A stretch of 9,265 bases of DNA from SCRT01 sp036379455 (GTDB taxonomy: Bacteria; Pseudomonadota; Gammaproteobacteria; Nevskiales; Nevskiaceae). The stretch lies in assembly GCA_036379455.1 (NCBI GenBank), contig DASVGQ010000170.1, positions 1-9,265 on the forward strand, written 5' to 3'. The notes under the pieces are model-generated. The model was not told the DNA's origin, searched no databases, and saw nothing but the letters and a program-made list of their open reading frames with translations. Positions 1 to 5,419 of the stretch are shown one piece after another. The translations under genes and the position numbers were made by a program. The stretch's first letter is position 1, and each line of letters starts with the position of its first letter.

Positions 1-24
1 TCCTTCACTCGCGTCACCTTTCAT
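1..24 (-). CDS. Possible 5' end of a divergent gene running off the left edge
   Basis: Reading the minus strand from an ATG at 24-22, eight codons (MKGDASEG) stay open to the window edge. This is far too little to assign a family or function. The support is contextual. A good sigma-54-like promoter on the minus strand (94 to 79) predicts a transcript start near 68, which leaves a leader of about 43 nt before this ATG. The region also has the look of a divergent intergenic space, with the LuxR-type gene leaving in the opposite direction. The ribosome-binding site is weak (a GAAG about 4 nt before the ATG). The plus-strand frames across 1-192 do not resemble the end of a known flagellar gene. 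It may be no gene at all. Confidence 0.3.
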
Positions 25-42
25 CGTTCTTCGAGGACCGTT

Positions 43-60
43 GCGGGCTTCGGTGCCCGC
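43..60. other. Small hairpin, 6-bp stem with a 6-nt loop
   Basis: GCGGGC (43-48) and GCCCGC (55-60) are perfectly complementary around the loop TTCGGT. There is no T-run on either strand, so it is not a classic intrinsic terminator. If the minus-strand promoter at 94-79 is real, the hairpin falls in the 5' leader of that transcript. Confidence 0.4.
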
Positions 61-78
61 GCCGCGTGACTGCTCGAC

Positions 79-94
79 TGCAAGCAGCGGTCCA
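79..94 (-). promoter_or_regulatory. Sigma-54-like promoter, minus strand
   Basis: Read on the minus strand, the sequence is TGGACCG-N4-TTGCA. This matches 10 of the 12 defined positions of the consensus TGGCACG-N4-TTGCW. The GG (93-92) and GC (81-80) have the required 12-nt offset. The predicted start is near 68 and transcription would run toward the left edge. It is back to back with the plus-strand site at 148-163. This is a match by eye with no experimental support. Confidence 0.45.
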
Positions 95-101
95 AGGCGC
101 C

Positions 102-126
102 GGCGGTACGGGCCTTTTCTACCGCC
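102..126. promoter_or_regulatory. Perfect 7-bp inverted repeat between two divergent promoters
   Basis: GGCGGTA (102-108) and TACCGCC (120-126) are exact reverse complements separated by 11 nt. The centre (114) is about 46 nt upstream of the predicted minus-strand start and about 60 nt upstream of the predicted plus-strand start. A regulator bound here could act on both. Which protein binds, if any, is unknown. It could also act as an RNA hairpin or be a chance feature of GC-rich DNA. Confidence 0.35.
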
Positions 127-147
127 CGGCACGCCGGCCGCGGCCAC

Positions 148-163
148 CGGCCTGCATCTTGCT
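148..163 (+). promoter_or_regulatory. Sigma-54-like promoter upstream of the LuxR-type gene
   Basis: The sequence CGGCCTG-N4-TTGCT matches 9 of 12 defined sigma-54 consensus positions. The GG (149-150) and GC (161-162) have the correct spacing. The predicted start is near 174, leaving a leader of about 20 nt before the ATG at 193. It is weaker than the sites at 1364 and 5044. Confidence 0.42.
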
Positions 164-192
164 CACGCCGGAGCATTAGAGTCTCCACTGGA

Positions 193-873
193 ATGACGAT
201 GCCTGCCCGCCCCATCACTAACCTGCCCACGCGCGTGGCGCTGCTGGGCAATCAACGCCTCTACCGCCAGGCGCTGCGAAGGCTGCTGGCGAGCATCGCC
301 AAGGTGACCGTGGTGGACGACCAGCCGCTCACTTCCGCCGCGATCCGCAACCTGCGGCGGCTCGAGCCGGACGTCATCGTCGTGGACCTCGGCGACAACG
401 CGCACGACTACCTGGATTCGCTGGGACGCATGACCAAGGCGGCGGGCGACACGCCCTTCGTCATCATCACGCGGCAGGCGGGCGCCGGCAGCGTCGCGGC
501 CCTCGCCCGCCTCAACGTGCTCGCCATCGTCTCCACCTGGTCCGACCGGTCCGAGCTGCGCCACGCGCTGGCCTGCGTCCAGCGCGCCGAGCACTACGTG
601 AGCCCTGATCTGGTGATCCCCAACGAGCCGGAGCCGGGACAGGAGGCATCGGGCGCGGAGCGGCTGTCGCCGCGGCAGCGGCAGGTGCTCGAGTTCATCG
701 CGCGCGGCGACAGCGTGCGCGACATCGCGCGCTGGCTCGACATCTCCACCAAGACCGTGGAGACGCACCGCGCGCGCGCCCAGCAGCTGCTCGGCCTCGA
801 CAGCTCCAAGGCGCTCACGGTCTGGGCCATCCGTCACCTCTCGCCGCCGGCGCCGGACAGCACCGCCGCCTGA
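193..873 (+). CDS. LuxR/NarL-family regulator with a degenerate receiver domain
   Basis: The 226-residue protein has NarL/FixJ response-regulator architecture: an N-terminal receiver-like domain (about 14-130), a short linker rich in Glu/Pro (143-155) and a C-terminal LuxR-type helix-turn-helix (about 157-216). The last is clear from LSPRQRQVLEFIARG and the recognition-helix signature STKTVETHRARAQQLLGL. The receiver is atypical. The acidic pair after the first strand is replaced by Gly19-Asn20, and the conserved Lys of the fifth strand aligns with Thr115. Asp65 sits where the phosphoacceptor should be (DVIVVDL), and Thr93 is in place. It is therefore probably a DNA-binding regulator of flagellar or nearby genes whose phosphorylation is doubtful. 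By position and architecture it recalls FsnR of Stenotrophomonas, but orthology is not shown. The start could be the ATG at 193 or the one at 199; the latter has a better-spaced GGA upstream. Confidence 0.85.
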   Translation: MTMPARPITNLPTRVALLGNQRLYRQALRRLLASIAKVTVVDDQPLTSAAIRNLRRLEPDVIVVDLGDNAHDYLDSLGRMTKAAGDTPFVIITRQAGAGSVAALARLNVLAIVSTWSDRSELRHALACVQRAEHYVSPDLVIPNEPEPGQEASGAERLSPRQRQVLEFIARGDSVRDIARWLDISTKTVETHRARAQQLLGLDSSKALTVWAIRHLSPPAPDSTAA

Positions 874-914
874 CGCGCAGCTGGTTCGCCCGGACGCTTC
901 CCGCCTCGGCGGCC

Positions 915-944
915 TGTCGCGTGCCTGCAGGCAATCGCGCGACA
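915..944. repeat. Strong interrupted dyad containing a 12-bp palindrome
   Basis: TGTCGCG (915-921) pairs with CGCGACA (938-944), and inside these TGCCTG (922-927) pairs with CAGGCA (928-933). The inner part is the perfect palindrome TGCCTGCAGGCA. ATCG (934-937) is an unpaired bulge. The dyad begins 42 nt after the LuxR-type stop codon. Without a T-run it is not a standard terminator; it could be an RNA hairpin protecting the 3' end or a protein-binding site. Confidence 0.5.
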
Positions 945-1363
945 GCGACGGAATTCCGGCAGCGGCCGATGCCGACATCACGACGCTGCATGCGGATCGC
1001 TCACCGTCGCCGGTCCGTCTGCAGAGAGCGCGGCGTCCCGGCACGCGTGCGCTCGCGCCCTGCGGCGCGGAAGCATCCTCTCCACCGCCACGCCCGCGCC
1101 GGCACGCCGGGCTGCCGCACGAACCCCGGCCTGCGCCGTCACGCGGCCATGTGGCGAGGCCATCGGGTGCGAACCAGGCCTCCCGGCTTGCGGAGGATGA
1201 GACGTGAATCCTGCCGGCTGCGCCTTTCATCACCAGCGACGGAGTCCGACCCGACGAGCGTGGACGGCGACGCATATCTGCCTTCACGCGCCGAGCGTTG
1301 CGCATGACGCTTCATCTCGCCATCGCTGCCGGCAAGCATCCCGAGCGCCCCAGGACGCAAGAG

Positions 1364-1379
1364 GGGCACGCTGCTTGCA
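1364..1379 (+). promoter_or_regulatory. Near-consensus sigma-54 promoter for the FliT-like gene
   Basis: GGGCACG-CTGC-TTGCA matches 11 of 12 defined positions of TGGCACG-N4-TTGCW. Only the first T is replaced, by G. The GG (1365-1366) and GC (1377-1378) are 12 nt apart as required. The predicted start is near 1390, 16-22 nt before the ATG codons at 1406 and 1412. This is the best sigma-54 match in the window. Confidence 0.7.
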
Positions 1380-1411
1380 CGACTCAGGCGGCATCCTCAA
1401 AGGCAATGAGC

Positions 1412-1765
1412 ATGGACGCGACGACTTCTCACAACGACTCCCCTTCCGCGGCGCAGACGCTCGGTGCGCTCGAGGCCTCGGTCTACGAAAGCACGCGGCT
1501 GCTGCACGAGTCCGTCGCCAGCCACGCGTGGCAAGCGGCGACCGAACACGCGCGAGTCCGCCTGAGGTCTCTGCAGCAGGCCGGACAATGCACCGAGGAA
1601 GCCCTGCTTCCGCGCGTGCGGGCGCTGTTCAATTTCGTCCTCGACGACAACGGCATGCTCGGCCCGGACCTGGAATCCGCGCGGAAGCAGCTGAAGCAAC
1701 GGCTCGTCCAGCAGCAGTCGCGACGCAACGCGAGCCGGGGATACGCAGAGGTCCTGCCGCGCTGA
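1412..1765 (+). CDS. Small helical protein, FliT-like flagellar chaperone candidate
   Basis: The 117-residue protein appears mostly alpha-helical with no membrane segment or signal peptide. Its pattern resembles the short FliT family of flagellar export chaperones: an N-terminal helix with a conserved-looking Trp (W40 in SHAWQAATEHARVRL), then FVLDDNGMLGPDLESARKQL and a C-terminal helix ending RRNASRGYAEVL. In FliT proteins this region has the form D-x-x-L...R...L...Arg-rich...Y. FliT proteins of about 120 residues bind FliD and may bind FliI or the master regulator. Similarity is judged by eye and is weak, so a lineage-specific flagellar protein is also possible. AAAGG (1399-1403) lies 8 nt before the ATG at 1412 but only 2 nt before the ATG at 1406, which favours 1412. 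The sigma-54 promoter at 1364-1379 rules against an ATG at 1298. An intrinsic terminator follows at 1871. Confidence 0.6.
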   Translation: MDATTSHNDSPSAAQTLGALEASVYESTRLLHESVASHAWQAATEHARVRLRSLQQAGQCTEEALLPRVRALFNFVLDDNGMLGPDLESARKQLKQRLVQQQSRRNASRGYAEVLPR

Positions 1766-1795
1766 ACACACCGATCGGCCCACCGCGCCGCGCTT

Positions 1796-1809
1796 CCTGC
1801 AAGCGCAGG
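1796..1809 (+). other. Small hairpin in the 3' region of the FliT-like gene
   Basis: CCTGC (1796-1800) and GCAGG (1805-1809) form a perfect stem with an AAGC tetraloop, 30 nt after the stop codon. No T-run follows. It probably belongs to the 3' untranslated region that ends at the terminator at 1871-1899. Confidence 0.35.
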
Positions 1810-1870
1810 TTCGCAACGGGCCGGGCCGGAACACGCTGAAGTGCCGCGCTGACAAGACCTTCGCCCGCAG

Positions 1871-1899
1871 GCCCGTGCCCCGACCGGCGCGGGCTTTTT
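1871..1899 (+). terminator. Intrinsic terminator after the FliT-like gene
   Basis: GCCCGTGCC (1871-1879) pairs with GGCGCGGGC (1886-1894) through nine base pairs including one U-G wobble, around a 6-nt loop. It is followed directly by TTTTT (1895-1899). This is a textbook rho-independent terminator on the plus strand. It separates the FliT-like transcription unit from the rpoN2 region. Confidence 0.85.
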
Positions 1900-1981
1900 G
1901 CGTACAGACGCCCGGAGAGAACCAGCGGCGAAGCCGGCATCGATCGGGCGTGCAGCGCGATCCATGATGGTAGTTCCTTTT

Positions 1982-1993
1982 AATACGTGTATT
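1982..1993. promoter_or_regulatory. AT-rich inverted repeat abutting a sigma-54 site
   Basis: AATAC (1982-1986) and GTATT (1989-1993) are exact inverted repeats around GT. The element touches the -24 part of the sigma-54-like promoter at 1994. It lies in an AT-rich island (about 1971-2023) that stands out sharply from its GC-rich surroundings, as expected of a regulatory region. Confidence 0.4.
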
Positions 1994-2009
1994 TGGAACA
2001 TGCATTGCA
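1994..2009 (+). promoter_or_regulatory. Sigma-54-like promoter far upstream of rpoN2
   Basis: TGGAACA-TGCA-TTGCA matches 10 of 12 defined positions of the sigma-54 consensus. The GG (1995-1996) and GC (2007-2008) are correctly spaced and a pyrimidine (T1993) precedes. The predicted start is near 2020. The next plus-strand gene is rpoN2 at 2540, which would make a leader of about 520 nt and an autoregulatory loop. A separate short RNA from here cannot be excluded. Confidence 0.5.
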
Positions 2010-2023
2010 TGTAATACATGCAA
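2005..2023. promoter_or_regulatory. Perfect 19-bp palindrome, probable operator
   Basis: TTGCATGTA (2005-2013) and TACATGCAA (2015-2023) are exact inverted repeats around A2014. An overlapping repeat (ACATGCA at 1998-2004 and TGCATGT at 2006-2012, centre T2005) means the heptamer ACATGCA occurs three times in alternating orientation. The palindrome covers the -12 element and predicted start of the sigma-54-like promoter, so a bound protein would be expected to repress. The GT-N3-AC core resembles GntR-family operators, and the central GTAATAC is shared with LexA boxes described in Xanthomonadales. The actual binder is unknown. Confidence 0.55.
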
Positions 2024-2057
2024 CGTACCCGCGCCGGTCGGGGCGACGATCCCGCAG

Positions 2058-2083
2058 GCGGCACGGGCCTTCCACCGTGCCGC
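2058..2083 (+). other. Perfect 9-bp hairpin in the rpoN2 leader
   Basis: GCGGCACGG (2058-2066) and CCGTGCCGC (2075-2083) are exact complements around the 8-nt loop GCCTTCCA. It would lie about 40-65 nt downstream of the transcript start predicted from the promoter at 1994. No T-run follows, so it is an RNA structure or protein site rather than a terminator. A smaller stem, GGCGC (2099-2103) with GCGCC (2111-2115), follows. Confidence 0.5.
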
Positions 2084-2460
2084 ACTGAAGGTCCGTTCGG
2101 CGCAAAAATCGCGCCTTGACGCCTCTTTCGTCACTATCCGCCGGGCGCCCTCCCGACACTCATCCCCCCCCACTTCGACCGTCCATCCCCGACCCGACGG
2201 CACGCTCTTGATCAAACGCGGGTGCGCCGCTGATGTGGCGTCCCGCAACCGTTCGCGCATCAGGCGGCGCCTCGGAGTTCGACGGCTCGGACGGCCTGAA
2301 GTCCATATGTACGGGGCTTTCCGGCGCGTTTCGCGGCTCCGGCGAACGCCTCGGGAGACGGCCCCAACCACCCTGCCGGAGCGCCGCAACGCGCAACGTC
2401 GTGTAGGACTTCCCCTTACCCCACCCCTCGAAAACACAGGTGACGAAGGCCATTCGCCGC

Positions 2461-2502
2461 CGGAGACTGGCTCCGCAACGACGGGAATCCAACAACCCGT
2501 CG
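2461..2502 (+). other. Two tandem hairpins just before the rpoN2 ribosome-binding site
   Basis: CGGAG (2461-2465) pairs with CTCCG (2471-2475) around ACTGG. Then CGACGGG (2479-2485) pairs with CCCGTCG (2496-2502) around a 10-nt A-rich loop. The second stem ends 25 nt before the rpoN2 Shine-Dalgarno sequence. Both are perfect and could influence rpoN2 translation or mRNA stability. Confidence 0.4.
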
Positions 2503-2526
2503 CCGTCGAATTCCAGACGACGAGAA

Positions 2527-2534
2527 CAGGGAGA
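2527..2534 (+). promoter_or_regulatory. rpoN2 ribosome-binding site overlapping a CsrA-like motif
   Basis: AGGGAG (2528-2533) ends 6 nt before the ATG at 2540 and fixes the start. The surrounding ACAGGGA (2526-2532) fits the ACARGGA core of CsrA/RsmA target sites, which commonly overlap Shine-Dalgarno sequences. The downstream part of the CsrA consensus is not conserved, so CsrA control is only a suggestion. Confidence 0.45.
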
Positions 2535-2539
2535 CAGAC

Positions 2540-3925
2540 ATGACGATGGCCTTGGGGTTGACGACATCCACTCGCCAAACCATTACGCCGCAGCTCGCGG
2601 CGTCCATCCGGCTGCTGCAGCTCGACACCCCCACGCTGCTGGCGGAGATCGAACAGGCGCTCGCACAGAACGTGATGCTCGAGCGCGAGGCCGAGGAGCC
2701 GACGGACGAGGCGGGCGACGACACCCTCGACATGGACGCGGTGATGAGCCGCGGCGAAGGCGACGACCCGCGCGAATGGGACGAGCACCTCGCCGACCTG
2801 CGCGCCGACTACAGCCCGCGCGCCGAGCGCGAACACGCGGACCATGAACCCGGCCTCCAGGTCCAGCTCCTGGAAGCCCTGCGTACCGAAGCGCTGAACG
2901 ACGACGTGCGCGTCGCGGCCTGCGCGGTGCTTGAACAGATCGACGAAGCCGGCCGCCTGGCCCAGCCGCTGGAAGACATCGCGGAAGCTACCGGGATCGC
3001 GCTGCCGACGCTCGCCGCCGGCCTGCGGGCCCTGCGTGCCCAGGCACCCAGCGGTTATGCCGCGTCCTCGGTGGAAGAATGCCTGAGGCTGCAGCTCGAA
3101 GCACAGGATCCCGGCCCGGCGCGCGACGACGCGCTGGCGGTGCTCGAGGGCGGGCTGCTCAGCGTCGGCCACTTCGGACCCGAAGGGCTGCGCCGCAGCC
3201 TCGGCTTCGACGAGCCGCGCTTCGCCGCCGCGCTGGAGCGGCTGCGGCTGCTGGACCTGCATCCCGGCGCGGAAGCCGAGGAAGCGCGCGACGTGACCCC
3301 GGACCTCGTGGTCGTCCGACGCGGCGGCCAGTGGCGCATCGAGCTGCATCCGTGGACGCGCCCGCGGCTCGGCATCAACCGCGACTACGAGCGCCTCGTC
3401 GCCGCTTCGCGCAGCGGCACGGAGGGCCTTCGCGGACAGCTGCAGGACGCCCGCGCGCTGCTGCGCGGCCTGGCGATGCGCAACGACACGCTGCTGCGCA
3501 CCGGGCGGGCGATCCTGCATCACCAGTTTGCCTTCCTCACCGGCGGGGACGCCGCGCTGCGCCCCCTGCGCCTGCGCGACATCGCCGCTGCCATCGGCAT
3601 GCACGAATCCACCGTCTCGCGCGTGACGACCGGCAAGTACGTGCAGACGCCGCGCGGCCTGTTCGAGCTGCGCCACTTCTTCAGCACCACGCTGCGCGGA
3701 GACGAGGACGCGAGCGCCGCCAGCGCCCGCGCCCGCATCCGTCAGCTGGTCGATGCCGAGGACGCTTCCGAGCCGCTGAGCGACGCCCAGCTCGCCCGCG
3801 CGCTGGAAGCCGACAACATCCACGTCGTCCGCCGCACCGTGGCCAAGTACCGCAATGCCATGGGCATCCCCACCGCTTCGCTGCGTCGCCTGACGGCGAC
3901 CCGCCGCACCTCCAGGAGGGCCTGA
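2540..3925 (+). CDS. rpoN: RNA polymerase sigma-54 factor, flagellar-cluster copy (RpoN2 type)
   Basis: The 461-residue protein is a complete sigma-54. Region I (about 1-48) has the helical, Gln/Leu-rich LTPQL...IRLLQLDTPTLLAEIEQAL pattern that contacts bacterial enhancer-binding proteins. An acidic region II follows (about 49-105, rich in Asp/Glu). The core-binding region spans about 110-300. A helix-turn-helix region lies around 344-378 (RDIAAAIGMHESTVSRVTTGKYV). The RpoN box near the C-terminus reads VRRTVAKYR (430-438), one residue away from the usual ARRTVAKYR. The protein directs RNA polymerase to -24/-12 promoters and needs an ATP-hydrolysing activator to open DNA. Placement beside a FleQ-type activator and fli genes points to the flagellum-dedicated second copy known in Xanthomonas, with a housekeeping rpoN presumably elsewhere. 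The start at 2540 is set by AGGGAG 6 nt upstream. Confidence 0.93.
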   Translation: MTMALGLTTSTRQTITPQLAASIRLLQLDTPTLLAEIEQALAQNVMLEREAEEPTDEAGDDTLDMDAVMSRGEGDDPREWDEHLADLRADYSPRAEREHADHEPGLQVQLLEALRTEALNDDVRVAACAVLEQIDEAGRLAQPLEDIAEATGIALPTLAAGLRALRAQAPSGYAASSVEECLRLQLEAQDPGPARDDALAVLEGGLLSVGHFGPEGLRRSLGFDEPRFAAALERLRLLDLHPGAEAEEARDVTPDLVVVRRGGQWRIELHPWTRPRLGINRDYERLVAASRSGTEGLRGQLQDARALLRGLAMRNDTLLRTGRAILHHQFAFLTGGDAALRPLRLRDIAAAIGMHESTVSRVTTGKYVQTPRGLFELRHFFSTTLRGDEDASAASARARIRQLVDAEDASEPLSDAQLARALEADNIHVVRRTVAKYRNAMGIPTASLRRLTATRRTSRRA

Positions 3926-3927
3926 AC

Positions 3928-5040
<1,113 letters not shown>

Positions 5041-5043
5041 GGC

Positions 5044-5059
5044 GGGAACGCGGGTTGCA
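5044..5059 (+). promoter_or_regulatory. Sigma-54 promoter of the fliE operon
   Basis: GGGAACG-CGGG-TTGCA matches 10 of 12 defined positions of TGGCACG-N4-TTGCW. The GG (5045-5046) and GC (5057-5058) have the correct spacing. The predicted start is near 5070, 19 nt before the fliE ATG. Control of fliE operons by sigma-54 and FleQ is established in Pseudomonas, and the position in the only gap between regulators and structural genes fits well. Confidence 0.65.
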
Positions 5060-5088
5060 CCCTCCGGCCGCAGGGGTGGAGTGAAGCC

Positions 5089-5412
5089 ATGGATCCGGTG
5101 AACGTCAGCCAGCTGTTGACCCAACTGCGCGCCCTCGCGGCGCAGGCGGGCGCCGATGTACCAAAGGCGCCCACGGCGACGCCCACCGGCAACACGACCG
5201 CCTTCGGCGACGTCCTCACGCAGGCGCTGGACCACGTCAACGGTTCGCAGGTCGCGGCCGACAAGGCCGCGGACGCCTTTGCCACCGGCCAGGGCGACCT
5301 GCCCACCGCCATGCTCGCCGCCTCGCGTGCGCAGGTGGAGTTCCGCGCCGCGGTGGAAGTGCGCAACCGCGTCGTGCAGGCCTACCGCGACGTCATGCAG
5401 ATGACGATGTAA
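5089..5412 (+). CDS. fliE: FliE, flagellar MS-ring/rod junction protein
   Basis: The 107-residue protein has normal FliE length and pattern: an N-terminal MDPVNVSQLLTQLRALAAQ helix, a polar Pro/Thr-rich linker (about 22-38), FGDVLTQALDHVN, and the typical C-terminal helix AQVEFRAAVEVRNRVVQAYRDVMQMTM. FliE sits in the periplasm between the FliF MS ring and the proximal rod, and is among the first substrates of the flagellar type III export apparatus. It has no cleavable signal peptide, as expected. GGAG (5078-5081) lies 7 nt before the ATG. It is the first gene of the operon behind the promoter at 5044-5059 and ends 7 nt before fliF. Nothing in it looks abnormal. Confidence 0.95.
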   Translation: MDPVNVSQLLTQLRALAAQAGADVPKAPTATPTGNTTAFGDVLTQALDHVNGSQVAADKAADAFATGQGDLPTAMLAASRAQVEFRAAVEVRNRVVQAYRDVMQMTM

Positions 5413-5419
5413 GCCAGCG

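Larger units (their letters stand above)
874..1405. other. Gene-poor stretch between the LuxR-type gene and the FliT-like gene
   Basis: About 530 nt with open frames on both strands, but only of the Arg/Ala/Pro-rich kind expected from GC-rich non-coding DNA, with no recognisable domain and no ribosome-binding sites of note. The only structured elements seen are the dyad at 915-944 and the sigma-54-like promoter at 1364-1379. The frame that opens at 1298 belongs to the following gene but begins upstream of that promoter, so its first 38 codons are probably not translated. Confidence 0.6.
2024..2539 (+). other. Long gene-poor leader region upstream of rpoN2
   Basis: About 515 nt with no convincing gene. 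The longest sense frames are Arg/Pro-rich and lack ribosome-binding sites; one of 57 codons (2233-2406) has no recognisable similarity. The stretch contains four hairpin-forming repeats (2058-2083, 2099-2115, 2461-2475, 2479-2502), a run of eight C (2164-2171) and the rpoN2 ribosome-binding site. No clear sigma-70 promoter was found close to rpoN2. It may be a long 5' untranslated region of the rpoN2 transcript. Confidence 0.45.

Noticed and set aside
163..1305. Long minus-strand open frame of 380 codons opposite the LuxR-type gene
   Set aside because: It is Arg/Gly/Ala-rich with no domain pattern, and covers a plus-strand gene with a clear HTH family. It is a by-product of GC-rich codon usage.
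1483..1965. Minus-strand frame from an ATG at 1965 with AAAAGGAA upstream
   Set aside because: The start context is tempting, but the translation is Cys/Arg/Ser-rich, runs through the plus-strand terminator and is antisense to the FliT-like gene. Nothing supports it as a protein.
2116..2140. TTGACG followed by CACTAT as a sigma-70 promoter for rpoN2
   Set aside because: The spacing between the elements is only 10 nt, and no acceptable -10 box occurs at 16-18 nt.
2164..2171. Run of eight C residues that might be a phase-variable tract
   Set aside because: It lies in no supported coding region and not at a recognised promoter spacer. It may be chance or a sequencing artefact.
2233..2406. 57-codon sense frame in the rpoN2 leader
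   Set aside because: No Shine-Dalgarno sequence and no recognisable feature. It is kept only as something ribosome profiling could test.
2208..2543. Plus-strand frame of 111 codons just upstream of rpoN2
   Set aside because: The composition is Arg/Pro/Thr-rich, there is no ribosome-binding site, no family resemblance, and it overlaps the rpoN2 start.
1397..3823. Minus-strand open frame of 808 codons opposite the FliT-like gene and rpoN2
   Set aside because: It is antisense to a confidently identified sigma-54 gene and a terminator, with a low-complexity Arg/Gly/Ala composition and no recognisable domain.
3079..3927. Upstream extension of the fleQ reading frame across rpoN2
   Set aside because: The extension is an antiphase Arg/Ala-rich reading of rpoN2 without any FleQ N-terminal domain, and AGGAGG places the real start at 3928.
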